Part shown: positions 40,201-51,200 of the stretch, in pieces | Layout of the letters: every line of letters begins with the position of its first letter | Position numbering within the stretch: the first letter of the stretch is position 1 | NCBI RefSeq assembly: GCF_000247815.1 | Contig: NC_021673.1 | Span: 104,263,363 to 104,327,362 of the forward strand | Origin: Ficedula albicollis | Taxonomy: Eukaryota; Chordata; Aves; Passeriformes; Muscicapidae | Length of the DNA: 64,000 nt | Reading direction: 5' to 3' | Program-made: the position numbers and the translations under genes | The notes under the pieces: generated by a model | Seen by the model: the letters and a program-made list of their open reading frames with translations, nothing else | The model's database searches: none | Told to the model about the DNA's origin: nothing

Positions 40201-41824
40201 TTAGGAGCAAGATGTCAGGTTCATGAATTTTATCACATTTGAAAATATTATCTCTTTACATTGTGTTTTCCTTGCCATTTTAGTAAGGCTTCCCATAGAA
40301 GCAATTATCACATCTTAGGAAGGTATCAAGTTTTAAATTAATTTTTTAAAGTTTCCTATATCATACTAGCATATTCTCAATATGTGGAAAATAATGGTTT
40401 AAACATTTCGTTTCCAAAAAACTTCACTCTTATAATATATTTATTTAACATGAGAAATTTTTTATAAGCTTAGCACATTTCACAGTAATGCATATTAGGC
40501 ATACATTAGCATCTTCACACCAAAATTTTTTGTTACCTCTGTCAGCTCCAGCAGACCCTGGCTAACAATTGCTGGCTCAACTGCCAGTCTTGTGGTCATA
40601 GGTTTCCAAACAGGGACAGATGAATGAAGACATGCCACTAACATTCAAGTGTTAGGTGACAGATGAGACCAAAGATGAAGCAGCAGTTAACTCAGAGGGA
40701 AGCAAGACAGACACATGGTGTGACAGACAGGATTGATGGTGACCTGCCAAGAGGAGTTAGTAAACTGAATTCACTGCATCCATGTAGTTGAGAATGAAAA
40801 ACTACAAGAATATCCTAAAAGTGTAAAAAAAAGAATATTTAGAGCTTTCCCCCCCATGGATTGTTAGCAGCTTAAACAGTTCAACTGCAAGGCCAATTAT
40901 ACATCACACACTGTTAATAAACCAAAGCTAAGTTTCTACATAGTAGTATGTAAGATTAATGTATAGAACATAGCTGGTTTATTCTCTCATAATTATGTTT
41001 TGTACTACTCTGCAAAACAAAAGAGTTAGCTCAATAATTTCTAAACAATAAAAATTGTATTAATCACTAACATGGAGAACCATTACCAGAAATCATGTAG
41101 CCTACTCCAAAAAGGAAGAGTTTAGCTCAGACTTTAAGCTTTCTGTAGTGGGACATCAGTACCAGTAAAGGTATAGTCTTATTTGCATGGGATTGCTTTA
41201 TTTTTCCATGCTGTTTAGAGTGGATATGATTTACTTAAGTCTTGAATGCCCTTCACTTTGAAGTTATTTAAAAACAGTGTCAAAGAAACAGCACTGCTTA
41301 TACCAAGTTTTAGAAAAACAGTTCAGAAAATACTTCACAGTTGCTTTATAATTGTTGTTACAATGAAGGTCAGTTTTAAACAGTCCAGAAAAATAAAGAA
41401 AACAAAATATACTTTCTCTAGTGTCTCAGAAACACAGTCAACTTTTGTTGTTTGTAGAACTCCTATTTCTTGTGTAGGTGATGTCATTCTTTCAGGAAAA
41501 GGGGCTCAAGGCCTCTGTGATGCATTAATATTTCAGTCATTACATTCATGCCCTACTTCTAACTTTATCTCTCCTCCTCCTTTACCCTCACAAAAATCTA
41601 AGAGCTATTTGGTTTTGTTTAAGTCTTGTGGGAATGGAGGAGAGAATAGGGTAAGAGCTAAACCAGCTTATAACAGTTAATAGTAGTATTAGACAAGCAT
41701 ATTAATTCATGCTAGAACATAAAAATTAAAACATACTGCTGGTTGCATGTTTGTTTTACTTACCAGATTTGTAATCTAATTTTCTTTCCTCTTAGCTCTA
41801 CTGTTTTGATTTTAAAATCAACAC
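31095..41824 (-). CDS. RAB12: RAB12 small GTPase, coding exons 2-6 (exon 1 not visible)
   Basis: Rab-family GTPase that cycles between GDP- and GTP-bound states on endosomal and lysosomal membranes; the family literature links Rab12 to recycling-endosome-to-lysosome transport, autophagy and LRRK2 signalling. Five minus-strand exons (61, 139, 90, 105 and 114 nt) join in frame through GT-AG introns of about 8.46 kb, 510, 975 and 276 bp, giving about 169 residues. In order they show [10 protein letters not shown] (end of switch I), DTAGQE (G3), [10 protein letters not shown] (switch II), GNKLDCE (G4, NKxD), EASAKDN (G5, SAK) and a C-terminal RCC for double geranylgeranylation. The SITSAYY region and the proline-rich tail ending HVRCC identify Rab12 rather than Rab8, 10 or 13. 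The family protein is about 244 aa, so about 75 N-terminal residues, including the P-loop, are missing; they should lie beyond 41824, most likely under the C run at 53565-55001. No frameshift or stop is seen in the five exons, so this looks like a functional gene with an assembly defect. Confidence 0.96.
31485..31589 (-). CDS. RAB12: RAB12 coding exon 5 (105 nt)
   Basis: Acceptor TTCCATCAG precedes 31589 and donor GTAAAA follows 31485. The exon is 35 codons in phase 0, from [10 protein letters not shown] to VDDILKK. It contains the G5 motif EASAKDN, which contacts the guanine base, and the C-terminal helix of the G domain. The donor departs slightly from GTAAGT but is an ordinary variant. Confidence 0.97.
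31783..31892. repeat. 55-bp tandem duplication in RAB12 intron 4
   Basis: Copies 31783-31837 and 31838-31892; both differences seen are G to A in CpG context (CTGCGTTTTTCCCGAC against CTGCATTTTTCCCAAC), as expected from CpG decay after duplication. Confidence 0.93.
31919..32026. repeat. 54-bp tandem duplication in RAB12 intron 4
   Basis: Copies 31919-31972 and 31973-32026 with differences CAGCTAATC against CAGCCAATC and TTATTC against TTAGTC. Only 26 bp separate it from the preceding 55-bp pair. Confidence 0.93.
32565..32654 (-). CDS. RAB12: RAB12 coding exon 4 (90 nt)
   Basis: Acceptor TTAATTGCAG precedes 32654 and donor GTAAGG follows 32565. The exon is exactly 30 codons in phase 0 on both sides, from [10 protein letters not shown] to RQQGEK. 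It contains the guanine-specificity motif G4 as GNKLDCE. The residue after LDCE is Val; my memory of human Rab12 has Thr there, a surface position without expected effect. Confidence 0.97.
33165..33303 (-). CDS. RAB12: RAB12 coding exon 3 (139 nt)
   Basis: Acceptor CTTCTTAG precedes 33303 and donor GTATGCC follows 33165. The exon completes the Trp codon and then encodes 46 residues starting DTAGQERF and ending KMIDK. It carries the G3 motif DTAGQE, whose Gln is the GTP-hydrolysis residue, and switch II. The Ser in [10 protein letters not shown] occupies the position phosphorylated by LRRK2 in mammalian Rab12 (Ser106 in human numbering), so the site is retained. The pattern [18 protein letters not shown] is typical of the Rab8/10/12/13 group. 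Confidence 0.97.
34276..35789. repeat. 757-bp tandem duplication in RAB12 intron 2
   Basis: Copy 1 is 34276-35032 and copy 2 is 35033-35789, head to tail with no spacer. By eye I found one difference near the end (TTTTGTAAAG against TTTTGCAAAG); even the A16 run and the TTTTA repeat are the same length in both. It contains no exon. Such identity means a very recent duplication or a false duplication in the assembly. Confidence 0.95.
39655..40026 (+). mobile_element. CR1 LINE 3' end in RAB12 intron 2
   Basis: Typical CR1 3' region: GAACTGGGGTTGCTCAGCCT, CTCAGGGGAGACCTTGTCAC, CAGGCTGCCC, GGTTTACTGGTGGACTTAGC, ending in CCTAAATGATTCTGCGAT, the characteristic CR1 tail. It is antisense to RAB12 (element on + strand, gene on minus) and contains a small 24-bp tandem duplication at 39889-39936. 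Confidence 0.88.
39889..39936. repeat. 24-bp tandem duplication inside a CR1 copy
   Basis: GACATGCAGACATGACCCT occurs at 39889 and again at 39913. It interrupts the CR1 3' end, so it arose after that insertion. Confidence 0.85.
41764..41824 (-). CDS. RAB12: RAB12 coding exon 2 (61 nt)
   Basis: Reverse-strand exon with acceptor TTTATAG just before 41824 and donor GTAAGT just after 41764. It starts with the last two bases of a glycine codon and ends with the first two bases of the Trp codon completed by exon 3. It encodes [19 protein letters not shown], the strands bracketing the interswitch region and the Rab-family effector-contact segment. It is too short to appear as a stand-alone reading frame and was found by looking for the residues that must precede DTAGQE. 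Intron 1 on its upstream side extends at least to the CpG block near 53.3 kb. Confidence 0.95.
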
Positions 41825-44800
41825 CTATAAATAAAATACAGTAAACAGAAAAGGAGGAATAAGAAGCAAAAGTAATGAGGGTGTAATTATTATTTTTTGA
41901 TACTTTTTATTTTTTAGATCAACTTGTAACAGTCTGAACAAGCAGAAGGGTTTGCACCACTACGGTCAACTCAGGAACATCATGGGGCTTTGACAACCAC
42001 TATATAGCCCGTGAGTCATCCAATTTGGCAGCATAACAACATAAACCTTCCACTTTGTGCAAAATTTCCAGCAGCAGGTAAACCCAACACAACAGTGAAA
42101 CAACAGGCATAGTATGATTGTTTCTCTCCTATTCACCTCGACTGTCAAGGACAAGCCTGTTCTACTTCCAGCTGGCACAGATGCCCTGGAGGCATGGAGC
42201 AGAACCAATCCCTCCACATCAGTTTTGCTGTTTGTAAAGCAGGAACAATATAGGTCTGGCTTCCAGGAGGGATGCTTAGCATCTGCAAAGTGATGCAGCA
42301 AAGTGCTGGAATTGAGGTTCATTTATGAAGAAGTTTGTCAAGACTGTCATTGTTAAGTCCTGCAAATATTTACTAGCAAACTTCTTATATTCAAAGAGAG
42401 TGTTTGACTTTTAAAATTTGTTTTATACCTGCATGGTACTTTTATTCACCATCTCAAAAGTCCAGTCACATTTTGAATGCATGCTAAATATCAAAGATAG
42501 AACCATGAATACTTTGTTATACAGAAAGATTTAACTTCTATCAAAAAAATTATGCTGGCTAGCAACACATAAGACATTGTGGTCAAACAATACCTAGACA
42601 CAAAAGGTTACCACCTTAACTACAAAAATGTATCAGGGAACAAATGTCCTAGAATATGAAAGATTTGTAGATTGTGAACCTGTTCATTTTAGGATACATT
42701 TGTATGAAGATTTTTGCTTCAGTTCTTCCTTTTACACATCATCCCTCCTAACACAGCTAAATCAAAAAGGGAGAAATAAAAAGACATGAGAACAGGGTTC
42801 AGACCTTTACACTTAAAACTCACAAAGAAACATAGATGCATAATGTGTTGGAAACATTCTTGCTATTTCATGTGCAATTGTAAACTAAGAACAGGGATGA
42901 AACTGAAGAGGAAAAATAGTTTTTACTTCCTCTAACAAAAATGACACATTTTCCCAAAGACTACCTTTGCTAAAACCTGAGTGTCCCTGCTGATATTAAG
43001 AATTGAGACTGAATTTAACTTTGGCAGAAGGAAATGAACTTGGCCATTATGTCCATATTTTTAGTTTGCAGAGCAGGTGGACATTGTTCAGCCAGATTAA
43101 AAAAATGGAAGGATCACTGATCTTCATTCTCCTAAACAAATATCCCCCCTAACAGCTTGCAGCTGCATATAGCATATTGATAAAAGTAATGGTCATCACA
43201 CCATGACATTTGTCCTCATTTCCCATGTCCTTAATAATGTCTAGCACACTTAATCACCAGTTCTTGGAGAGAGATTCAGAACATATGATGTCTGTACTTC
43301 ACTTAAAAACACGTATTTCTTTCAAACCCCAGGAGTTATTGCGTTAAACTGATTTGTACTAAATATTCTAAAACTTTAATGGCAATTTTCAAGTATTCAT
43401 ATGCAAATAAATAAAAAATATTGAAATTATTAAAATTTCAAAGAATTTCTTAATCTTAACTTCAAGAAATCTTTTTGTACGCTTCTGAAAAGCAACTTAT
43501 GCAAAAGCAGAAGAGAAATTATCCAGCTATGTTCTAGTATCCAAAGTGTGTGAAATGAGAATTACTGTACTTCTAGTCTAATAATGATATTTTTTTAAAG
43601 AAACACACATCCATTTCTACTGTTATAAGCCTTTTCTCTATATCAATGTATTTAAACTATAAAATGCAATTGTCTTAATAGTCACAACTTTTTCTACAAG
43701 ATAGTAACTTTCCTTAATTAACTGTAATTGACTGCCTCAAACCTCTCCTGTCCTCAAGGAAGTTTGAATATAACTACCCAGACATCTCAATCCCAATCCC
43801 CAATCCTGCCATTCTGCCATACACGACATACTACATGATTTGCCATTCATTTGATGTTAAAAAAAGTCTAAATCATCTCTGATCCCAAGCCAAGTGTTAA
43901 ACCAAAGGGATTTCGTTTAAGTTTCAAAAACTACAAAACAGAAATATTTTTATGGAAATGGTTTATACAAACCACTGCTGCCTTACAAAAACCAAAAAAA
44001 CAAAAAGCTCTTGTTATATTTTTAAAAATAAAATAATTAACTATGGAGAGAAAATCCAACCGATGTAATAAACCATGTTTTCAACATGGGAGTTCCTGGG
44101 ATTAGAAAGCACAATATATGAAAAAAATGAAGTAGAAAAAAGCCTGAATATTAAAGAGATGTTTTCAAAATAAATAATATGTCAACAGCATTCTTACTTT
44201 AAAGGCAGATCTTTTTATTAATTATCTTAGAGTCACACCATTAAATATTTCCCTACTGTGAAATTTTGCAAGGAATAACACAAATAAGTAACAGTTCTGG
44301 AAAAGCAGACAGAATCATCTACAGAATCATTTGAATCATTTAATACTTAAGTCAGACAGAGTGCCAGAACTCTGCAAAGGTTGCTCAACTACTTTTTATA
44401 ATTAGTAATGCTCTGTAAGCATCAACACAATACCAAAAGCTTCATGCCTGCCAATACTGAAGGAAAAAATCTGGCAGCTTTCCTTTTGCACACGAAGAAA
44501 CAAATTCCTAAGCCTGTCAGGTTTCATTAGCATGTTTCACCATAGACTGCCAAAGCCAGTGCTTCGAGTTTACATACAAATTAGTAATTCAATTAAAACA
44601 ACAACACAATAATTTGTTTTCCACTTCAATTTCAAATATTGCATTGAGTTAAGAAAAAGGCCAATGAAAGAAATTATTTAGCTTGACATATGTTAATGGA
44701 AATACCTAAATGAAAAGTCTTGCTATCCATATAATTACTCTGGCATGGTTTTATATATAGTTCAATAAAACAGAAGAATCAACAATTACAGTTGACAACT

Positions 44801-45466
44801 ATTAAATCTGAATAACATATCTTATAAAAAGAAAGGATTTAAAAAAGCTCTCTTTAGCTGTGACAGTACCAGCAAACTATCAGTGGCTAGCATGCTACCT
44901 AGCTTGCATTTAAAGGCCTGCTGGCTAATTTATTGTCAAGTGAATAACAAAATTTACACATGCCAAAAAATCCAGGGAGTGCATGTGCTTATAAGCATAC
45001 TGAAGCATGCCATTTGCCAGGTCACAGTGATGTAAGGGGAACCAAAAGACTTATTACAATCTCCTCTCCCATTAAAAAGTCAGCCTTGTCTCTATATATC
45101 AGGCTTGCATGGACAACAGGCAATCAATAATTTTTCAAAATTATTACACTCAGACAACAAGTAAATTCAAATCACCACCTCTCTTTTCATGGGTTTTACG
45201 GATTAAAATTGTATGTGTTTTGGATGTCACATTTTTACCCTTATTTTTTGCTGGAAAGGCTTTTTCCAGGAGTCCAAACAAACATTCTCCAAGAACTAAT
45301 GTAAAAGACAGGTCTGGGTTTCTAATTTTGCATTTATTTAAGCATTTGAAACATACTGATTGAACTTTCCCTACAACTTAAATCTGCCAGGGGTCTCTCC
45401 TCTCCCCACAGGCTAAATATATGTCAAATAAGGCATTAAGGACAGCAACACTAACCTGCTGTGTTA

Positions 45467-45652
45467 AGTCAAGGATTTGGAACATTTTATTTAATGGACA
45501 CCATCACTGTTAGCAGCAGTGAACTTTGGATGAAAAAAAACACTTCATGCAAAGAACATAGTCAAGGATTTGGAACATTTTATTTAATGGACACCATCAC
45601 TGTTAGCAGCATGTGAACTTTGGATGAAAAACACACTTCATGCAAAGAACAC
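45467..45652. repeat. 93-bp tandem duplication in RAB12 intron 1
   Basis: Copies 45467-45559 and 45560-45652, differing by small indels (GCAGCAGTGAAC against GCAGCATGTGAAC, and the length of an A run). Confidence 0.92.
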
Positions 45653-45909
45653 CTTTTACAACATGGGCTCAACCGAAGCTATGCCTCCTCCAGGAAAAAC
45701 AAAGTGCTACGAGGATAGAAGGGTTTAAAAGCCTATTAAACACACAGCCAACCTGTCTGCACTCCTTTCAAAACTAAACAGACTTAAAAGAAAGAGAACA
45801 GAGACTCAAAACAGAAGCACACTGATGAAGTTCTAGATAATGCAAGTCACTGAGGATGACATCTTTTGACAATGAACCAAACTTGAGACTGTTTCAAACT
45901 TGAGACTGA

Positions 45910-46085
45910 GATCCTATAAAAATGAAGCCTAGCCCACAACTGACTACAGTACATTAATTTCTCACCCCAAACAGGAACTGGAGGCTATCTACTAAATCAC
46001 AAACTGAGATAGGCTGCACCCAGTTGTGTAGATCCTATAAAAATGAAGCCTAGCCCACAAACTGAGATAGGCTGCACCCAGTTGT
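45910..46085. repeat. Interleaved duplication (A-spacer-B-A-B)
   Basis: Block A (GATCCTATAAAAATGAAGCC and onward) lies at 45910-45939 and 46031-46060. Block B (CACAAACTGAGATAGGCTGC and onward) lies at 45998-46027 and 46056-46085. In the second set A and B overlap at CACAA, while in the first they are separated by about 58 bp. This fits a tandem duplication with loss of the middle from the second copy, the break lying in short homology. Confidence 0.9.
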
Positions 46086-47663
46086 ATCTCTTCAAATCTA
46101 AAAGTATTTGTTTAGAAATAAAACAGTAAAGAAACTTCTTACTATGCATTTTATGTTTAAATGTGCAATCTTTAATTTCCTTTCATAAGAGACAGAAAAA
46201 GAAAGTGGAAACAGTTTTGCTTAATGCACACAGAGTGACCTTTCAGTGGACAAGATACCCAGCAACAAAGTTAATGGAAGAGCTGGGAAAACAGATGCAA
46301 CTAGAGCACAAAAAACCCCCTCTAACTAAAATCAATTCCAATGGATTCAATTTTCAGAGGCCTATTAGAGATTTGCATCAAAGTAATTCAATCAGTGAAA
46401 GATAATCAGACCATGCTTAAAGAAACACAATTTAAAAATTCAGAGGTCATATACCAATTAACCCTTAAAACAGATATATAATTTGAAGACTATGACAGGT
46501 TATTGAATTTGGACATCTGACAGCATTACACAAAAAAAATTCTTACTTCTGCTACATTTGATAACGGAGGTCACATGAGTTTTGAGGTAACAACCATCTT
46601 TATTAGTCCTGGTTTGTAACACAAACACCTATCCCAAAAATGCCAAAGTCAGTGAAAAGATGCTCAAGAGCATGCCTTCTGATTTCTATCATCTTGCTTG
46701 AGATGAGGACACAATCAAAAACAAAAAGTACACAGGGAGGACAAGAAAAGGTTACAGAAACTGTTATCAGGAAAAAATACCCAAAACCATTTTGACTTGT
46801 TTTAATCAAACTCTAGGGCAAGAAGTCAGTTTTTAAAACACACTGAAGTGGAAATGCCTCTTTCAAACTGCATGTTACGAATTTAAAAATTCCAAAGAAG
46901 AAATTTGGAAACATTTAATGCTAAATCAGATTAAAGTATGTTTGGGGATTACTTTAGAGGCAGGTAAAGTTCGTTGTCCATAGAGCTTCAAGTGTGTAAT
47001 CCTAGAACGATTAGCATGCAGACATTTGAGACTGCTTGCCTAAAATAAAAGTGTACCCATACCTCAACTGGCAACTGGGCTACAGACTAGAATAAAACAG
47101 ATACCGATTTTCTTTTTTTTCTGTGTAATATACATGCAGTGACTAAATGCTGAAGGTGTAGTCAAGTGATTTTTTTAAAAAAATGTCCAATATACAGCTT
47201 CTAAACTTTTCAGATGCTTGGTACTTCCCAATTCAGTGAGAAAGGCGGAAATTATAATTTCTTTACATTCTTGTGGACTATAAAATCATAAGGCCTTTCA
47301 GAAAACCAAAGCTTCTGACACTATTTAGGATACTAAGTTCAAAGCATGTACCAAAATGCTGGCAAACAGAATGAGGTGGAAGAGGAGATTGAAAGGAATA
47401 AGTCTCTCTGTGGATTCACGAGCAAGACTTATCCTCAAACTTCTGATTATAAAACAGAAAAACACACTGAGCTACTGGTTAACAACTACCTGACCTGAAG
47501 GGAAAAGTGAAGGGAAAAAGAAAGGTTATTTCATGAGCAACACTACGCAGATTTTTAGAAGGCAGAACCTATAAGCATTTTGTTTTGGGTATCAAGTTTC
47601 CCTCTCCTTGGGATATCAGCAGAAATAAGTTGTAGAAGTGCTGCTAACCAATTTCCAGAAGTC

Positions 47664-47871
47664 CCTGAGAATCCTATGGCCCTATTTTCTTTTTTATTCT
47701 TTGCTAATGACACGCTCAGCTGTTCACAGCAGAGACTGAGTCTGACAGCTGCATTCCACTCTCCTTACCTGAGAATCCTATGGCCCTATTTTCTTTTTTT
47801 TTTTCTTTGCAAATGACACGCTCAGCTGTTCACAGCAGAGAATGAGTCTGACAGCTGCATTCCACTCTCCT
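47664..47871. repeat. 104-bp tandem duplication in RAB12 intron 1
   Basis: Copies 47664-47767 and 47768-47871 with a few differences (TTTTTTATTCTTTGCTAATG against TTTTTTTTTCTTTGCAAATG, CAGAGACTGAG against CAGAGAATGAG). Confidence 0.93.
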
Positions 47872-48058
47872 TGCAAACCTAACTCCCCATTTGACACCAT
47901 TCAAGTGGCCTCTTCACTCTGCCTGTTGTTTTATTTGTGTATTCTCATATATGTCCTGACTAGGGGCAACAAGGCTCTCTGACAGTCCTGTAGTATTGAT
48001 ATAACCCAGTGCCTGAATATTTCTATCAGCTGAAGTTAACATCTAGTTTACAAACGAA

Positions 48059-48216
48059 AAAAACCAAAAGTTCAACTTCAAATTTACTCTTCCTTCTAAC
48101 CTCTTGCCAATTAGAATACCTGTATCTCCACAAATAAAAAAACCAAAAGTTCAACTTCAAATTTACTTTTCCTTCTAACCTCTTGCCAATTAAAATACCT
48201 GTATCTCCACAAAACC
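48059..48216. repeat. 79-bp tandem duplication in RAB12 intron 1
   Basis: Copies 48059-48137 and 48138-48216 with about three substitutions (TTACTCTTCC against TTACTTTTCC, AATTAGAAT against AATTAAAAT). Confidence 0.93.
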
Positions 48217-51200
48217 CTATTCCTAAACCGTAATAATTTATATTATCTACCTACCTTTTCCTGTTTTAAATGACAGTTTTGTTCACTTACGAGGATTCAA
48301 ATGATTATGCATAGGAAACTATTGCTGACTATACCAAACGCTGTAAAATACACTTAGTTGACACATCTGGGGCAAACAATGACTGGCCAGGTGTTTTCAC
48401 TTGCTGGAGTCTCTATGTTGTCCATTACACGTGACTACACTGCTCCTAAAGTTAAAATGCAGCTTCCAGGGGACTCAGGCTTCTGTCATAATTTGCGCTT
48501 CCAAAGACAAACACAAGGAGGTTCACACATGCTCCCTAATTATCTTAAGGTTTTGGGTAAGGCAAAACTGTTTTTCTCTGCGAGTTTCCAGCCTCCTGCT
48601 CCTCTCTATTTACAGTTTGGCAAGAAACTGAAGCACACCATTAATAAGGTATTGGTATGGTTTATTTACACTATTCTGCACTAGTCAAAAAGCCAACACA
48701 TAAAACCACATGTATTAACACCCTGGATACGCAGAAGTAACAACAGTCAACTCTCACAGAATTACTCATCCCTCATCAAAACTTCCTTTTTTTTAATATA
48801 ACAGCAGAAATTTCTCATGTTCAGTTAAGAGCTGTTTCTTGATTAAAGCAAGAACATTTTACTGTTACTTTGTCATGATGTGGTAAACTAAGAAACATTT
48901 ATTTCTACTCTTTCTCCCCTCTCCCCACAACAAGTAAGCTTCCAGTGCCATCTTACTGAAGGGGAGGGAATCTTTAAAGAAAAATTAAAATTAATTATAC
49001 TTGTCAGAGAGCCCACAGGCATACACAAGTATATCAAATAAAGAAATGTTCTTTTAGTTGACTCAGGATGATTTTCTGGAAATTTTATATAGATTGTTGA
49101 TCTCAGATTACATCAAATTACTAAATTCATTTTTAAGCCACAATTTTGATTTACTGAAAAAACATCAAATTATTAGTAAGCCACATACCATGTTTACAGT
49201 GCATGTGAGAATACTGATTAGATAACTAAAAAGATTGAGGAGTAACTGAAAAATGACATAAAGAGTACAAAGAGTAGTCTGATACTCTTAAGTGAAAATC
49301 ATTATGCTATATGACAAGCTTACGGGGATGAAACTGAACATTTGTGTTGTTAGCCCACATTTTTTAAGGATAAAGAGAATGAAGACAGGTTTGAACTGTG
49401 ACAAAAACCCCAAATATATGCATACATAGAGATAAAAAGGTATATATCTATATATTTGTGTACCATATATAAATGTCCATATATTAAAGACAGATGTTGT
49501 CTTACTTAAGAGCATTCTGATAGAAGACAAGGCTACATTTTCCACTATTGCTATTGTTTATTTGATGGACATTAAGAATTTTTCACGGACATGGGTATTT
49601 TAAAACTAAATAATTGGAAAAATACCACTTGAAAGGAAAAGCTATGGACCTCTGTAAATCTCTAGAGTTTCCAACTTCCATACCATCTCACAGGAGGGTG
49701 AAACAAGGGCAAAGAGCATTTCTGTGAAGTCAGAGGAGTCTTGTATTTACATGACACTGATCTGCATCCCTCAGGTTACAATTAGCCCGGATTACTAAAT
49801 TCCCATCTTGATCCACAACAAACCTTCCCATTACAAACTCCTCTATTATTTTGCTTGTAAATGAGGCCAGAAGGAAACTTTAGTGCTTACTACAAGTGAT
49901 ACTTTGGTTTCCTATGAACAGCAGCTAAAACAGCCAGCAATGCACATCAACTGCACTGGCACTGTCAAGGGCAAGGCCTCTTTCCTGGGATGAGTTTAGA
50001 CCTGGTGGAAAAGAGATGAAAGATAAGACGAGGTCTCAAGAGACTTTACATACTGAGCCAGCATGTAAAAGAAAAGCTGAGGAGCCCAACTTGATTTGAG
50101 GGACCAGGACAATCAGCATTCTAAGAGGTGAGTCAGTGCAGGGCCTCACATTTGGGATAGCAGGAACCTCAGGTTCAGGTAATAAAACCCGGAGAGAAGT
50201 GCAATGTCTGTAGAAAAATTAGATCGACAGGAAATATTGCTGAGTACAGGAAATTTGTAGATCTGTCATGGAAGAAAAACAGCAGGGAGACTGGGAATGA
50301 ACTAAGAATTGGTGGATTAGATAGGACATACAACCATGAGACTGAGCAGTAGCTGGACAGACGCCAGGAAGAGAGCAGAGGCCACTGAGTATTTAATAAA
50401 GGGACTCTGATGAAAAAGAGGTTGAGACAGCAACATTTTAAAAAATTAATATATCAATTTAACATCACAACTATGGAGATCTGAATTAGGATGTATTTCT
50501 TTTAGTGAGGTGGGTGGGATAAGGGGGTGAAGAAGCAGAGGCAAACATTGTTTCTTCACCCCCATGCTTGAATCTTCTTACAAATGTGGCAATGAGTATT
50601 TATCCACTACCCTTGGAAAGATCATTCTTCTTCACACCATATTTGGTGCATATTGTTTTTTAATTGTCAAGTCTGGAAAACCTTCAAGTGATAGCTTTGG
50701 ATTCTGCTCTTGTGTGAATAATTGCAGGCAACAAATAATAAATGGAGATAAAATTTTACTTTAAAAGAAAAACTGTATTATGTTTCTTGACAAAGCTAAT
50801 ATGATCCAAATATTGCCTCTGAGTAAGTTATTATTCCATTATAGAAAGACAGTGGATTTGACACTGGCATGGAGAGAGTAATTTTACATTTTTCAAATAT
50901 CAGTAAATATTTGAGCATATTGGGTATTCTCAGTGCTATGTAAATAGCAGATTTAAGGAGACACAATATTCCATGGAACTAATTTAATACCCAAAATAAA
51001 TACATCAAAAGAATTTTAGATCAACAGCACATTGTGTGCTGTTATGAATAATGTGCTGAAACCTGCCAAGCTATTTTTGAACACTTTCAAAGAAGTTCCA
51101 TATCTGAGCTGAGACTGAAGACATGTTGATGTGTTTTCATTACAGAATTTTCTTTACCAATCTAGAGACACAGTCTTCTTAAATTAGCATTTAAATACTG

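Larger units (their letters stand above)
33304..41763 (-). other. RAB12: RAB12 intron 2 (about 8.46 kb)
   Basis: Bounded by the exon 2 donor and exon 3 acceptor. It holds the 757-bp tandem duplication (34276-35789) and the antisense CR1 at 39655-40026. The rest is AT-rich without supported features; no extra in-frame exon is needed, because exons 2 and 3 join through one Trp codon. Confidence 0.85.

Noticed and set aside
41246..41680. 144-codon plus-strand frame near RAB12 exon 2
   Set aside because: Antisense to the intron, low-complexity composition, no domain.
31095..41824. A processed RAB pseudogene
   Set aside because: The coding parts are separated by introns with good splice sites and have no stops or frameshifts.
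49400..49500. AT-alternating patch as a possible origin or matrix attachment site
   Set aside because: Short imperfect TATA-type repeats are common in this AT-rich intron; no further support.
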